64,000 bases of DNA from Acidihalobacter aeolianus (GCF_001753165.1 NZ_CP017448.1:2979183-3043182), one strand, 5' to 3'. Positions 46,985 to 56,829 are shown, counted from the first letter of the stretch. The notes: generated from the sequence alone by a model not told the origin. Numbers and translations: made by a program.

Positions 46985-48496
46985 TCAGGCCAGAAACAAC
47001 CGATAGGCCGGATTCTGGGTTTCCTCCCAGTGGGGGTAACCCAGGTCGTCGAGAAACTGGGTGACCAGGGTCTTTTCCTCGGGCGGCACCTGCATGCCCA
47101 CCAGCACACGACCGTCCGCGGCCCCGTGGTTGCGGTAGTGGAACAGGCTGATGTTCCAGGCCGCACCCATGCGCATCAGGAATTCGAGCAGCGCGCCGGG
47201 ACGCTCCGGAAACTCGAAGCGAAAAAGAATCTCGTTGTCCGCGCGCGGCGCGTGGCCGCCGACCATGTAACGCATGTGCAGCTTGGCCATCTCGTTGTCG
47301 GTCAGATCGAGCACCGGATAACCCTTGGACTCAAGGCGTTCGACGATGGCCTTGCGTTCGGCGTCGCCTTCGCTCAAGCGGATGCCCGCGAACACGCGCG
47401 CGGTCTCCGGGTCCGCGTATCGGTAATTGAACTCGGTGATCGCCCGGCGCCCGAGCACGCGACAGAACTTGCGGAAACTGCCCGGGCGCTCGGGGACGGT
47501 CACCGCCAGCAAGGCCTCGCGCCGCTCGCCGATCTCGGCGCGTTCCGCCACATGGCGCAGGCGGTCGAAATTCATGTTCGCGCCACTGTTGATGGCCACC
47601 AGAGTCTGTTCGGTGACGCCCTCGCGCGCCACCCAGCGCTTGAGGCCGGCCAGCGCCAGCGCACCGGCGGGCTCCGAAATCGATCGCGTATCGTCGAAGA
47701 TGTCCTTGATCGCCGCGCAGATCTCGTCCGAATCGACCAGCAGCACCTCGTCGACATATTGCTTCGCGAGCCGGAAGGTCTCCCGCCCGACCTCGCGCAC
47801 GGCGGCACCGTCGGCAAAGATCCCGACCTGCTTGAGCCGAACGCGCCGGCCGCGACGCAACGCGGCGTGCATCGAGGGCGCGTCGTCGGGCTCGACGCCG
47901 ATGATGCGGGTCTGCGGGCTAAGCGCCTTGAAATAGGCCGCGATGCCGGCGATCAGGCCGCCGCCGCCGACCGGCACGAAAATGGCGTCGATCGGATCGC
48001 GATGCTGGCGCATCAGTTCGACGCCGATGGTGCCCTGCCCCGCGATGACGTCGGCGTCATCGAAGGGCGGTACGAAGACCAGACCCTCTTCGGCAATGAG
48101 CTTCTGGGTGTAGGCGAAGGCCGCGTCGAAGTCGTCGCCCTCGAGCACGGCCTTGGCGCCATACGCCCGCACGGCCTCGACCTTGATCGATGGCGTGGTC
48201 ACCGGCATCACGATGACCGCGCGTACGCCAAGCTGCTTGGCCGCCAGGGCCACGCCCTGCGCATGATTTCCGGCCGAGACCGTGATCACGCCGCGCGCGC
48301 GCTCGGATTCCGGAAGATTCACGATCTTGTTGTAGGCACCGCGCAGCTTGAAGCTATAGACCGGCTGCAGATCCTCGCGCTTGAGCAGCACCGTGTTGCG
48401 CATGCGGCGCGAGATCCCCTGCGCCATGTCCAGCGGCGTTTCCTTCGCCACGTCGTAGACCCTTGCGGTCAGGATACGTCTGACATATTCGTCCAT
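46985..48496 (-). CDS. ilvA: Threonine ammonia-lyase, biosynthetic
   Basis: A 503-residue PLP enzyme converting threonine to 2-oxobutyrate, the first step of isoleucine synthesis. The PLP lysine is in YSFKLRGAYNK; the Ser/Thr-rich SAGNHAQGVAL and GGGGLIAG phosphate loops follow. The C-terminus has two ACT-like regulatory domains (LLAVTVPERPGSFRKF and ILFRFEFPERPGALLEF), as in feedback-inhibited biosynthetic enzymes. The start at 48496 is fixed by MDEYVRRIL. Divergent from rpiA. Confidence 0.95.
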   Translation of the reverse strand: MDEYVRRILTARVYDVAKETPLDMAQGISRRMRNTVLLKREDLQPVYSFKLRGAYNKIVNLPESERARGVITVSAGNHAQGVALAAKQLGVRAVIVMPVTTPSIKVEAVRAYGAKAVLEGDDFDAAFAYTQKLIAEEGLVFVPPFDDADVIAGQGTIGVELMRQHRDPIDAIFVPVGGGGLIAGIAAYFKALSPQTRIIGVEPDDAPSMHAALRRGRRVRLKQVGIFADGAAVREVGRETFRLAKQYVDEVLLVDSDEICAAIKDIFDDTRSISEPAGALALAGLKRWVAREGVTEQTLVAINSGANMNFDRLRHVAERAEIGERREALLAVTVPERPGSFRKFCRVLGRRAITEFNYRYADPETARVFAGIRLSEGDAERKAIVERLESKGYPVLDLTDNEMAKLHMRYMVGGHAPRADNEILFRFEFPERPGALLEFLMRMGAAWNISLFHYRNHGAADGRVLVGMQVPPEEKTLVTQFLDDLGYPHWEETQNPAYRLFLA

Positions 48497-48600
48497 CGGC
48501 GCACGATACAGGCGGACCCTCTGCCCCGCAATAGCGCGGCTTCCGGCGCATCGCCCGATCCGGGTATGATGGCTCGACAGCACACTGCGCAGGAGTTCAG

Positions 48601-49257
48601 ATGGATCAGGACAGCATGAAAAAGGCCGTGGCGGAAGCAGCCCTCGCCTATGTCGAGAACGGCATGGTGGTCGGCATCGGCACCGGCTCGACGGCAAACC
48701 ATTTCATCGATCTGCTCGCAGGCATCAAGGGTCGCATCGACGGCACCGTGGCCAGCTCCGAGGCTTCCGCGCAGCGCCTCAAATCGCACGGCATTCCCGT
48801 GTTCGACCTCAACGCCGTCGGCGGGCTGCCGCTCTACGTGGACGGCGCCGACGAGGCCACTCGGCAGCTGCACCTGATCAAGGGCGGCGGCGGCGCGCTC
48901 ACGCGCGAGAAGATCGTCGCCGGCGCCAGCGAGCGCTTCGTGTGCATCGCCGACGGCAGCAAGCTGGTCAACTACCTGGGGCGCTTTCCGTTGCCGCTGG
49001 AGGTCATTCCGATGGCGCGCAGCTTCGTCGCCCGCGAACTGGTCAAGCGCGGCGGCAAACCGGTACTGCGCGAGGGCTTTACCACCGACAACGGCAATCT
49101 CATCCTCGACATCCACAACCTCGAGATCATGGACCCGGTCAAGCTCGAAACCGAGCTCAACATGATCCCCGGCATCGTCACCGTCGGGCTGTTCGCCGCA
49201 CGGCCGGCCGACGTGCTGCTGCTGGGCATGGAGCAGGGTGTCGAGACTCTCAAGTGA
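48601..49257 (+). CDS. rpiA: Ribose-5-phosphate isomerase A
   Basis: A 218-residue isomerase interconverting ribose 5-phosphate and ribulose 5-phosphate. It starts [15 protein letters not shown], with [15 protein letters not shown] as the phosphate-binding loop, DGADEA with catalytic acid, and [16 protein letters not shown] lies 6 bp before the ATG, and TATGAT at 48565 is a possible -10. Divergent from ilvA. Confidence 0.96.
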   Translation: MDQDSMKKAVAEAALAYVENGMVVGIGTGSTANHFIDLLAGIKGRIDGTVASSEASAQRLKSHGIPVFDLNAVGGLPLYVDGADEATRQLHLIKGGGGALTREKIVAGASERFVCIADGSKLVNYLGRFPLPLEVIPMARSFVARELVKRGGKPVLREGFTTDNGNLILDIHNLEIMDPVKLETELNMIPGIVTVGLFAARPADVLLLGMEQGVETLK

Positions 49258-49700
49258 CGCCCGAGGACGGTCATTCCCCGAGCGTCGTGCGCGAGGCGCA
49301 AACCGACGAGGACATCAGCCGCTGCTACGCGGTCATGCGTCAGCTCAGGCCACACCTCGTCGCCGACGAGTTCATAGCCCGCGTCCGCAGTCAGATGACC
49401 AGCGGTTTTCGTCTGGCCATGCTCGAGGAGGAAAGCCGGGTATGCGCGGTGGCGGGGTTCCGCATCGTCGAAAACCTCTCCATCGGCCGGCATCTCTATG
49501 TCGACGACCTGGTCACCGACGAGGCCGGTCGCTCGCAGGGTTTCGGTACCGCCGTGATCGCATGGCTGGATGAAACGGCACGGCGGACAGACTGTCTTCA
49601 ATTGGTGCTCGATTCGGGCGTACAGCGGTTCGATGCCCACCGCTTCTATCTGCGCGCAGGCTTTGCCATCACCGCCCACCACCTGACACGCAAGCTCTAG
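49254..49700 (+). CDS. GNAT-family N-acetyltransferase
   Basis: A 148-residue acetyltransferase with the GNAT fold: [13 protein letters not shown] (beta 4), [21 protein letters not shown] as the acetyl-CoA P-loop region, and FYLRAGF at the C-terminus. The acetyl-CoA pyrophosphate loop is SQGFGT. The substrate is unknown. GTG 49254 overlaps the rpiA stop as GTGA, so the genes are coupled. Confidence 0.88.
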   Translation: MTPEDGHSPSVVREAQTDEDISRCYAVMRQLRPHLVADEFIARVRSQMTSGFRLAMLEEESRVCAVAGFRIVENLSIGRHLYVDDLVTDEAGRSQGFGTAVIAWLDETARRTDCLQLVLDSGVQRFDAHRFYLRAGFAITAHHLTRKL

Positions 49701-49716
49701 CGGCTGTGCCCGATCG

Positions 49717-52700
49717 TCAGAGCAGCACGCGCTCGATGCCGCCGTTGCGCACGCGCCCGACGAAGCCTTCCGCCCAGGTCTCGCCGAGACGATGGCGAGC
49801 CAGCTCGACCACGATGTAGTCCGTATCGAGCCCCGTGTCGCCCGCGTAGCGCGCGAGTCCCTGCTGGCAGGCGGGGCAGCTGGTCAACAGCTTCACGTTG
49901 CCGCCCTCGGCCTTCTCTTCGCCGGTGAGTGAGCGGATACCGGCACGGATCTCCTCCTCCTTGCGGAAGCGGACCTGGGTAGCGATGTCCGGACGGCTGA
50001 CCGCGAAGGTACCCGCTTCGCCGCAGCAGCGGTCGGACAGGGTCACCGCCTGCCCCATCAGATCGGAGGCGACACGGATCGGGTCGTGGGTCTTCATCGG
50101 CGTATGGCAGGGATCGTGATACAGGTACTGCACGCCCTCCACACCGTCCAGCTTGACGCCCTTCTCCATCAGGTACTCATGGATATCGAGCAGACGGCAC
50201 CCCGGGAAGATGCGCTCGAATTCGTACTTCAGCAACTGATCCATGCAGGTGCCGCAGGACACGATCACCGTCTTGATGTCGAGGTAGTTGAGCGTGTTCG
50301 CGACGCGGTGGAACAGCACCCGGTTCTCGGTCGTGATCTGGCGCCCCTTCTCGATATCGCCGCCGGCCGTCTGCGGATATCCGCAGCACAGATACCCCGG
50401 CGGCAACACGGTTTGTGCGCCCACCTCGTAGAGCATCGCCAGCGTCGCGAGACCGATCTGGCTGAACAGTCGTTCGGACCCGCAACCCGGGAAATAGAAC
50501 ACCGCCTCGGACTCGTCCGTGGTCGTGGCAGGATCGCGCAGAATCGGCACCAGTGCGGGGTCTTCGAGAGCCAGCAACCCGCGCATGGTCTGTGCCGGCA
50601 GCATGCTCTTGGCCGGCATGGGCTTTCTGACGAACTGCACGACCTGCGCGCGCAGAGCGGGTTTTCCGGTCGTCGATCCCGGCGGCCGCTTGGTCGGCAA
50701 AGCACCCAGACGACGCAACACGTCGTGACCTAGGCGCTGCAATCGATAACCCCATTCGATCAAGCCCTTGCGCATCAAGCGAATGGTCGCGGGGTCCTTC
50801 ACGTTGAGAAAGCCCATCGACAGGGCGGTCATCGGGCTGGGGCGGCGTTTCCCGCGCTGCTTGAGGATGTGGCGCATGCGCACGCTCACATCCCCGAAAT
50901 CGATGTTCACCGGGCACGGATTGAGGCACTTGTGGCAGACGGTGCAGTGATCCGCGACGTCGTTCATCTCCTCGAAATGGTGCAACGAGATGCCTCGGCG
51001 GGTCTGCTCCTCGTACAGGAAGGCCTCCACGATCAACCCCGTCGCAAGAATCTTGTTGCGCGGTGAATACAGTAGATTGGCCCGCGGCACGTGCGTGGTA
51101 CACACCGGCTTGCACTTGCCGCAGCGCAGACAGTCCTTGATGTCGTTGTTAAGATCGCCCAGCTCACTGGCCTCGAGGATCAGGGCCTCCTGCTCGACCA
51201 GGCGCAGCGACGGCGTATAGGCGCGTGCCAGCCCGGAACCCGGCATCAGCTTGCCGCGGTTGAAGCGGCCCTCAGGATCGACACGGTGCTTATAGGCCAC
51301 GAAGGGGTTGATGTACTGCGATTCGAGATACTGCATCTTGGTCAGACCGATGCCATGTTCGCCCGAAATCACCCCGCCAAGCGATTTGGCCAGTTCCATG
51401 ATCTCGTCGACCACCGATTCTGCCTCGCGCATCATCGTATAGTCGTTCGAGTTCACCGGGATGTTGGTATGCACGTTGCCATCGCCGGCATGCATGTGCA
51501 GCGCCACGAACAAGCGGCTCGAAAGCACCTCTCGATGGATGCCGTCGAGGCGCGCGCACAGCGGCTCGAACGCATGACCGTCGAAGATTTCCTTGAGTGG
51601 GCGCTCGATCTCGGCACGATACGACACGACGAGATCGCGTCTGAGCAGCAGGCGCATCAGGGTGTCGTCCTCACGCACCCGCGATCTGATCGATTCGGGG
51701 ATCCATGCCTCGTGCGCCGAGGCCGGCGCCTCTGCATAGGCGAGCAGACCGCGCCAGCGGCTTTCGACCGCGCGCAGATGCGCCTGGGCGGCCGCCAGCT
51801 TGATCGAAAGCAATTGCCTGCCTTCGTCGCTGCCATCGTATCCACCGCTGCGCGCGAGCTCCGGCAGATCCCCTTCCAGGTAGGCCGTCATGCGCTCGAT
51901 GACGCGTAGCTTGTTGCCGATCGACAGGCGAATGTTGATGCGCTCGATGCCCTCGCTGTAGGCCGCCAGGTGCTCGAGAGGAATGACCACATCCTCATTG
52001 ATCTTGAAGGCGTTGGTATGCGCCGCGATAGCCGCGGTACGCGCCCGGTCCGCCCAGAAACGTCGCCGCGCCTCTGCGCTGACGGCGACGAAACCCTCGC
52101 CTCCGCGCTGATTGGTGATGCGCACCACCCGCGAGGCCGCCTGGGCCACGGCGTCGGCGTCGTCCCCGGCGATGTCCGCGATCAAGACCATCTTCGGCCG
52201 CTCGCCGCGCGCACCCTTCGGCGTGTATTTGACTGCCCTGACGTAGCGTTCGTCGAGGTGCTCCAGACCCGCCAGTTCGACCCCTGCGGCGGCATCGAGC
52301 AGCTCCTTGATCTCCACGATCGCCGGCACGGCAGCGTGGAGATCCGCGCCGTAGAATTCCATGCACACCGTGCGGGTGTGGGCCGACATGCGGTGCAGAA
52401 TGAACACGGCGGACGTGATCAGGCCGTCGCAACCCTCTTTCTGCACGCCCGGCAGGCCGCCGAGAAACTTGTCGGTCACATCCTTGCCGAGCCCGGTCTT
52501 GCGAAAGCTGCCCCCGGAAAAACTCAGTATCTCCGGCTCGCCGCGCGGCGTCCTGCCGTCCGCCTTGTAGTGCGTGACGCGGAAGCGCACGGTTTCCTGT
52601 TCGTGAATCTTGCCGAGGTTGTGATCGAGCCGTTCCACCTCGAGCCAGTCGGCATCGGGTGTCACCATACGCCAGGACACGAGGTTGTCGAGCGTCGTTC

Positions 52701-53565
52701 CCCAGCGAACGGCCTTCTTGCCGCCGGCGTTCATGGCGACATTGCCGCCGATGGTCGACGCGTCCTGCGAGGTCGGGTCGACCGCGAACACCAGGCTATT
52801 CGCCGCCGCGAGATCCGACACCCGCTTGGTTACGACCCCAGCCTCGGCACGCACCGTGGCAACGCCTCGCGGCCCTTCCGGCAGATCCATGAGGCGCACC
52901 TCGGAAAGCCCTTCGAGCTTTTCCGTATTGATCACGGCACCATCCGGCGTCAGCGGGATGACGCCCCCCGTATAGCCGGTACCGCCTCCGCGCGGAATGA
53001 CCGTGAGGCCCAGGGTGATGCAGTCCTGCACCAGCGCCGCCATCTCCGCCTCGCTGTCCGGGGTGAGCACCACGAAAGGCAGTTCCACACGCCAGTCCGT
53101 GGCATCGGTCACATGCGAGACGCGCGCCAAGCCGCCGAAATCGATATTGTCGCGTCGGGTATGTCGCGCAAACCGGCGCAACGCACGTGCACGGCGTTTA
53201 CGCTCTGCGGGAAAGCTTTCCGCGAAGCGCGTCACCGCCTGGCGTGCGGCGTCGGCGAGGCGCAGTGCGTCGTCGTTGCCTTCCGAACGCTCGACAATCT
53301 GATCGAGGCGGTGACGCATCGCATCGATCAACTGGGACAGGCGTTTGCGGTTGCCGAGCAAGTCGTCCTGGATGTAGGGGTTTCTTGCCACCACCCACAT
53401 GTCGCCGAGCACCTCGAACAGCATGCGCGCAGAAATCCCGGTGCGCCGGGTACCGCGCAAACGGTTGAGGATGTCCCACATGGCTTCGCCGAGAAACCGG
53501 ATTACGATTTCCCGATCCGAAAACGAGGTGTAATTGTAGGGAATCTCGCGGATGCGTTCGGACAT
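49717..53565 (-). CDS. Large FAD-linked oxidoreductase with Fe-S and CCG domains (DUF3683 type)
   Basis: A 1282-residue multi-domain enzyme. In order: an N-terminal DUF3683-like region (about 1-140), an FAD-binding PCMH domain ([18 protein letters not shown]), a C-terminal FAD-oxidase domain with [15 protein letters not shown] and [10 protein letters not shown], two 4Fe-4S motifs ([11 protein letters not shown] and [13 protein letters not shown]), and two CCG domains ([45 protein letters not shown]). This combines in one chain what glycolate or D-lactate dehydrogenases use several subunits for. A 2-hydroxyacid is the expected electron donor. The start at 53565 matches [17 protein letters not shown]. 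Convergent with the GNAT gene. Confidence 0.92.
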   Translation of the reverse strand: MSERIREIPYNYTSFSDREIVIRFLGEAMWDILNRLRGTRRTGISARMLFEVLGDMWVVARNPYIQDDLLGNRKRLSQLIDAMRHRLDQIVERSEGNDDALRLADAARQAVTRFAESFPAERKRRARALRRFARHTRRDNIDFGGLARVSHVTDATDWRVELPFVVLTPDSEAEMAALVQDCITLGLTVIPRGGGTGYTGGVIPLTPDGAVINTEKLEGLSEVRLMDLPEGPRGVATVRAEAGVVTKRVSDLAAANSLVFAVDPTSQDASTIGGNVAMNAGGKKAVRWGTTLDNLVSWRMVTPDADWLEVERLDHNLGKIHEQETVRFRVTHYKADGRTPRGEPEILSFSGGSFRKTGLGKDVTDKFLGGLPGVQKEGCDGLITSAVFILHRMSAHTRTVCMEFYGADLHAAVPAIVEIKELLDAAAGVELAGLEHLDERYVRAVKYTPKGARGERPKMVLIADIAGDDADAVAQAASRVVRITNQRGGEGFVAVSAEARRRFWADRARTAAIAAHTNAFKINEDVVIPLEHLAAYSEGIERINIRLSIGNKLRVIERMTAYLEGDLPELARSGGYDGSDEGRQLLSIKLAAAQAHLRAVESRWRGLLAYAEAPASAHEAWIPESIRSRVREDDTLMRLLLRRDLVVSYRAEIERPLKEIFDGHAFEPLCARLDGIHREVLSSRLFVALHMHAGDGNVHTNIPVNSNDYTMMREAESVVDEIMELAKSLGGVISGEHGIGLTKMQYLESQYINPFVAYKHRVDPEGRFNRGKLMPGSGLARAYTPSLRLVEQEALILEASELGDLNNDIKDCLRCGKCKPVCTTHVPRANLLYSPRNKILATGLIVEAFLYEEQTRRGISLHHFEEMNDVADHCTVCHKCLNPCPVNIDFGDVSVRMRHILKQRGKRRPSPMTALSMGFLNVKDPATIRLMRKGLIEWGYRLQRLGHDVLRRLGALPTKRPPGSTTGKPALRAQVVQFVRKPMPAKSMLPAQTMRGLLALEDPALVPILRDPATTTDESEAVFYFPGCGSERLFSQIGLATLAMLYEVGAQTVLPPGYLCCGYPQTAGGDIEKGRQITTENRVLFHRVANTLNYLDIKTVIVSCGTCMDQLLKYEFERIFPGCRLLDIHEYLMEKGVKLDGVEGVQYLYHDPCHTPMKTHDPIRVASDLMGQAVTLSDRCCGEAGTFAVSRPDIATQVRFRKEEEIRAGIRSLTGEEKAEGGNVKLLTSCPACQQGLARYAGDTGLDTDYIVVELARHRLGETWAEGFVGRVRNGGIERVLL

Positions 53566-53661
53566 TGCGGACGGATCGATGCAAAGCGCCAAGCATACGG
53601 GGAACGGCGCCAAACAAAAAGCCGTGCGTTATACTGGCTTTCAAGCCATCATTCGGCGCAC

Positions 53662-53690
53662 AAAAAAACGGGCGCCCGAAGGGCGCCCGT
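53662..53690 (-). terminator. Rho-independent terminator after the porin gene
   Basis: On the minus strand ACGGGCGCCC-TTCG-GGCGCCCGT forms a perfect ten-pair stem with a UUCG tetraloop, followed by TTTTTT. It lies 23 bp after the porin stop codon. Confidence 0.93.
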
Positions 53691-53713
53691 CATCGTACGT
53701 CTTTTCCGCGATC

Positions 53714-54865
53714 TTAGAAGGAAACCATCAGACCGGTGGAAACGGCGGACGGGTTCTTGCCAGGAGCCACGGTGTAGGAAGCCGCGCCAGAGTTCTGACC
53801 GACATACGAACCGTATTCCTTGCCACCGTACCAAGGCGCGGCACCAGCGAGGTTCTGGTTATTCATCACTGCGTAGTCGACGAACGCCATGACCTTCTTG
53901 CTGAAGTGATGCTCGGCACCCACAGCCCACATCGTGGAATTGTTGTTGCTGCCATCCGGGTTGGACTGGTAGACCTGGGTCTTCAGAACGTTGGAACCCA
54001 TCGTGTACGCCACGCCGAGACCATAGACATTCACATTCGCCTTGTCGGTCTGGCCGTTGCTGTAGGTCACATTCTCCACGCCGCCGAGGTGGCTCAATTG
54101 TTCATACAAGCCGACGAACTTCAGGGCACCCACCTTGTAGGAGCCGGCCAGACGAATACCGGTCTCGCTCTTGGTTGCGCCGGAGTACAACCCCTTGCCA
54201 TGGCTCTCGTAGGCCAAACCGACCATCATCGGGCCCATCGAGTACTGACCCAGGAGGCTATATGCGGCACCATTGTTCACGCCTCCAGCCATGGCATAGG
54301 CACCAACCGCCTTGAAACCACCCATGCTGGGCGTGACATAGGCAACCGTCTGCGGCGTGCGCAGATCGAAGCCTGCGGTCTTGTTGATGCTGCCATTGCC
54401 CGGAAGATACTTGGTGCCTGATATCAGGTCACGGGAGTCGCCGATCTGGTCACCGAAGAGATCAACGCTGCGACCAAGGGCCTTCATCGGCGTGTCGTGA
54501 CGACCCGCGATCACGGTACCCCAACCGCCGCTCAGACCCACGAAGGTGTTGCGGTTACCCAGTTTCGCTTTGCCTTCGGCAGTGATCGTGCTCTCGACCT
54601 GGAAGATTGCGCGCAGACCGTCGCCCAGATCTTCCGAGCCCTTGATGCCCCAACGCGAGCTGTTCAGGTTTAAGCCGGAAAGGGACTGGTTCGTGCTGGT
54701 GCCGTTCGTAACACCGTAGTAGGTGCCATTCACCGTCGTATTGCTGGCGGTGTTGAGGTAGTCGAGCGAACCCTCGAACTTGCCGTACAGGGTTACATCG
54801 GCCTGCGCGATCGCAGGGACTGCAAGCGCCGCACTCACCGCGGCCGCGATAAGGGTTTTCTTCAT
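53714..54865 (-). CDS. Outer-membrane porin
   Basis: A 383-residue Gram-negative porin with signal peptide MKKTLIAAAVSAALAVPAIA ending at AQA. The mature protein starts DVTLYGKFEGSLDY and consists of amphipathic beta strands, with the usual SRWGIKGSEDLGDGLRAIFQ and GLSGGWGTVIAGRHDTPM regions and a terminal phenylalanine (LMVSF). It forms trimeric channels. A very good sigma-70-type promoter lies about 60-90 bp upstream and a strong terminator follows, so it is a separate unit. Confidence 0.93.
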   Translation of the reverse strand: MKKTLIAAAVSAALAVPAIAQADVTLYGKFEGSLDYLNTASNTTVNGTYYGVTNGTSTNQSLSGLNLNSSRWGIKGSEDLGDGLRAIFQVESTITAEGKAKLGNRNTFVGLSGGWGTVIAGRHDTPMKALGRSVDLFGDQIGDSRDLISGTKYLPGNGSINKTAGFDLRTPQTVAYVTPSMGGFKAVGAYAMAGGVNNGAAYSLLGQYSMGPMMVGLAYESHGKGLYSGATKSETGIRLAGSYKVGALKFVGLYEQLSHLGGVENVTYSNGQTDKANVNVYGLGVAYTMGSNVLKTQVYQSNPDGSNNNSTMWAVGAEHHFSKKVMAFVDYAVMNNQNLAGAAPWYGGKEYGSYVGQNSGAASYTVAPGKNPSAVSTGLMVSF

Positions 54866-54887
54866 GAGCCATGACTCCTTGCGAATA

Positions 54888-54900
54888 TTGTTGTCAACAA
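54888..54900 (-). promoter_or_regulatory. Palindrome in the porin leader
   Basis: TTGTTGTCAACAA is an almost perfect 13-bp dyad in the 5' untranslated leader of the porin, 22 bp before the ATG. It may be an operator or RNA stem; nothing else identifies it. Confidence 0.3.
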
Positions 54901-54923
54901 GCCCTGTGTTGCAGGACCCGGCC

Positions 54924-54952
54924 TTTATACGCGGCAGCGCAAACACAAGCAA
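54924..54952 (-). promoter_or_regulatory. Porin promoter
   Basis: TTGCTT and TATAAA on the minus strand are separated by exactly 17 bp, 59 bp upstream of the porin start. A perfect palindrome, CACATATGTG, lies 20 bp further upstream at 54973-54982 and may bind a regulator. Confidence 0.6.
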
Positions 54953-55115
54953 GAATTTTTGTGCGCAAAACACACATATGTGCACCCGTGTAACATAATT
55001 GCAACATTAGGATTACCTAGGATAGTGCAGCATACCATGTCATAACAAGTTGTTCGCGCAAAAAATGGGGGCACACCAAACCCAGTGAACCGATGGCATT
55101 CCGCTGCAAAACAAC

Positions 55116-55136
55116 AAGGCCCCGAAACGGGGCCTT
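55116..55136 (-). terminator. Terminator after tRNA-Gln(CTG)
   Basis: AAGGCCCCGTTTCGGGGCCTT on the minus strand is a perfect hairpin, followed by a T-rich GTTGTTTTG. It lies 6 bp after the tRNA 3' end and would end the rplM-rpsI-tRNA transcript. Confidence 0.75.
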
Positions 55137-55141
55137 GATAA

Positions 55142-55215
55142 TGGCTGGGGGACTAGGATTCGAACCTAGGTTGACGGAGTCAGAGTCCGTAGTCCTGCCG
55201 CTAGACGATCCCCCA
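55142..55215 (-). tRNA. tRNA-Gln (anticodon CTG)
   Basis: The minus strand folds as a cloverleaf from TGGGGGATCGTCTAG to an encoded CCA. The anticodon arm ACGGACTCTGACTCCGT shows CTG, and the T arm contains GGTTCGAATCC. It lies 20 bp after rpsI, probably in the same transcript. It complements the TTG isoacceptor at 18900. Confidence 0.95.
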
Positions 55216-55235
55216 AGAACCGGAGAACGCTGCGC

Positions 55236-55628
55236 TTAACGCTTGGAGAACTGCGTCGCGCGGCGGGCCTTGCGGAGACCAACCTTCTTGCGCTCCACTT
55301 CACGGGCATCGCGAGTCAGGAAGCCATGGTGTCGCAAGTCACCGCGCAGCGATTCGTCGTAAACCTGCAGGGCACGGGCGATACCCAGGCGAATCGCGCC
55401 AGCCTGTCCGCTGGAACCGCCACCCTCGACTGTGACCTTGACGTCGAACTTGTCGCTCAGCTGGACCGCCTCAAGGGGCTGGCGCGCGATCATGCGCGCA
55501 GTCTCGCGCCCGAAGTATTCGTCGATGGGCTTCGCATTGATCGTGATGGCGCCCGAGCCAGGGCGGAGAAAAACACGCGCCGCGGAGCTCTTGCGACGAC
55601 CGGTACCATAATACTGCGTCAGTGCCAT
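55236..55628 (-). CDS. rpsI: 30S ribosomal protein S9
   Basis: A 130-residue protein starting [20 protein letters not shown] and ending in the typical [17 protein letters not shown], whose terminal arginine reaches the P-site tRNA. It lies 17 bp after rplM and upstream of tRNA-Gln(CTG). Confidence 0.98.
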   Translation of the reverse strand: MALTQYYGTGRRKSSAARVFLRPGSGAITINAKPIDEYFGRETARMIARQPLEAVQLSDKFDVKVTVEGGGSSGQAGAIRLGIARALQVYDESLRGDLRHHGFLTRDAREVERKKVGLRKARRATQFSKR

Positions 55629-55645
55629 GAATCTTTCCTGATACG

Positions 55646-56074
55646 TTAGAGTTCGAGCGGCGCGGGCTGCTGCGCCACATGGCGGTGCTCGGCACCGGCG
55701 TAAACCTTGAGCTTCTTCTGCATGGCACGACCCAGCGGGTTCTTGGGCAGCATGCCCTTCACCGCGAGCTCAAGCACCTTGGCAGGGTTCTTCTGCATCA
55801 TCTTCTCGAAGCTCGCCGACTTCATGTTGCCGATGTAACCGGTGTGGTGGTAGTACATCTTGTCGGTGGTTTTCGCTCCGGTCACGCGCAGCTGGCTGGC
55901 ATTGACGACCACGATGTAATCGCCCGTGTCGACATGCGGCGTATATTCGGGCTTGTGCTTGCCCCTCAGTCTCCGGGCGATCTCGGTGGCGAGACGCCCC
56001 AGGGTCTTGCCCTTGGCATCCACCAGATACCACTCGCGCCTGACTTCGGCCGGTTTCGCACTAAAGGTCTTCAT
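55646..56074 (-). CDS. rplM: 50S ribosomal protein L13
   Basis: A 142-residue protein starting [20 protein letters not shown], with [20 protein letters not shown] and [15 protein letters not shown], the family core. It is the first gene of the rplM-rpsI operon, with a good promoter about 70 bp upstream. Confidence 0.98.
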   Translation of the reverse strand: MKTFSAKPAEVRREWYLVDAKGKTLGRLATEIARRLRGKHKPEYTPHVDTGDYIVVVNASQLRVTGAKTTDKMYYHHTGYIGNMKSASFEKMMQKNPAKVLELAVKGMLPKNPLGRAMQKKLKVYAGAEHRHVAQQPAPLEL

Positions 56075-56143
56075 CGCGTATCACTGCTCCGCTAGGGTTC
56101 ACGCTGTCGGGCGCAAACGCCGCGCCACATAGAAAGGGGCGGA

Positions 56144-56172
56144 ATATTAACTGACGTATGCCTCGTGCGCAA
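56144..56172 (-). promoter_or_regulatory. rplM-rpsI promoter
   Basis: TTGCGC and TAATAT on the minus strand are separated by 17 bp and lie 70 bp upstream of rplM, just downstream of the second candidate small RNA's terminator. Confidence 0.5.
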
Positions 56173-56194
56173 GCAGACACGACAAGCCACCAGC

Positions 56195-56282
56195 AAAAAG
56201 AAAGCGCGGCACAAAGCCGCGCTCCAACGTAAATCAAGAACGAATCAGGGGAGATGCCGAAATGCCAAAAAGCAAATCAGCG
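56195..56282 (-). ncRNA. Candidate small RNA B (tandem sibling, downstream copy)
   Basis: About 88 nt. A sigma-70 promoter, TTGACT-N17-TATATA (minus strand, 56317-56289), precedes it. It ends in a terminator hairpin, AGCGCGGC-TTTGT-GCCGCGCT, followed by TTTCTTTTT. Between these lies an apparently unpaired CTCCCCT (56253-56247) that could pair with ribosome-binding sites. No credible reading frame fits the transcript. Its layout is the same as the candidate at 56354-56442: promoter spacing, length, anti-Shine-Dalgarno motif and GCGCGG terminator stem. Ends are predicted. Confidence 0.6.
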
Positions 56283-56288
56283 TATTTA

Positions 56289-56317
56289 TATATAAACAAG
56301 CTCTTAAATATAGTCAA
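56289..56317 (-). promoter_or_regulatory. Promoter of candidate small RNA B
   Basis: TTGACT (56317-56312) and TATATA (56294-56289), spacing 17 bp, on the minus strand. Near consensus, with no protein gene within 200 bp downstream. Confidence 0.6.
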
Positions 56318-56353
56318 GCTTGAGAGGAATTGAGACATGCACAGGCGGGGCAT

Positions 56354-56442
56354 AAAAAAGTGCGCGACCAGAAGGCCGCGCCCAATACCACCAAAGGAGG
56401 ATGGGATGTCGGATGAGACTTACTCAGCCTTATCCACACCAC
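56354..56442 (-). ncRNA. Candidate small RNA A (tandem sibling, upstream copy)
   Basis: About 89 nt. TTGACA-N17-TAATAT (56477-56449) lies upstream on the minus strand. The terminator is GCGCGGCC-TTCT-GGTCGCGC followed by ACTTTTTT. The middle carries CATCCTCCTTT (unpaired CCTCC at 56400-56396), a textbook anti-Shine-Dalgarno seed. It sits between the ferredoxin gene and candidate B, and shares B's layout. The ferredoxin stop codon is at 56478, so the -35 element directly follows that gene. Ends are predicted. Confidence 0.62.
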
Positions 56443-56448
56443 GCTTGA

Positions 56449-56477
56449 ATATTAAAATTTAAGAATATACTTGTCAA
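56449..56477 (-). promoter_or_regulatory. Promoter of candidate small RNA A
   Basis: TTGACA (56477-56472, perfect -35) and TAATAT (56454-56449), spacing 17 bp, on the minus strand. It starts one base after the ferredoxin stop codon. Confidence 0.6.
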
Positions 56478-56786
56478 TTAGATTTTGAGCGCCTCTACGA
56501 CACGCCCATTTAAGAGATGCTCTTCAATGATTTCATCGATGTCGTCCCGATCCTCGTAGGTGTACCAGGTGCCCTCGGGGTAAACGACCAGTACGGGCCC
56601 CTCTTCGCAGCGCCCCATGCACCCCGCATTATTGACACGTACACGCCCAGCACCGGCAATCCCCAATGCTTTGGTTCTGGCCTTTGCGTAGTCGCGCATA
56701 GCCGAAGAACCACGATCACCACAACACGCCTTGCCACCATCACGTTGATTGGTGCAGAAAAAGACGTGCTTCTCGTAATAGCTCAT
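56478..56786 (-). CDS. [2Fe-2S] thioredoxin-like ferredoxin
   Basis: A 102-residue ferredoxin of the Shethna/thioredoxin-like type. The cluster cysteines are in HVFFCTNQRDGGKACCG and NNAGCMGRCEEGPVLVVYPEG. A C-terminal helix DDIDEIIEEHLLNGR is family-typical. It could serve in nitrogen- or redox-linked electron transfer. Small RNA candidate A begins immediately downstream, and the DUF481 gene lies 43 bp upstream. Confidence 0.92.
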   Translation of the reverse strand: MSYYEKHVFFCTNQRDGGKACCGDRGSSAMRDYAKARTKALGIAGAGRVRVNNAGCMGRCEEGPVLVVYPEGTWYTYEDRDDIDEIIEEHLLNGRVVEALKI

Positions 56787-56829
56787 CGCAATCCTCTATA
56801 TCACGGTCACGCCATGTGTGGCTGACGGA

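Noticed and set aside
56393-56462. Short plus-strand frame (18 codons) behind AAAGGAGG
   Set aside because: The purine-rich motif is the complement of the CCTCC seed in the minus-strand small RNA, and the frame runs through that RNA's promoter; coding is unlikely.
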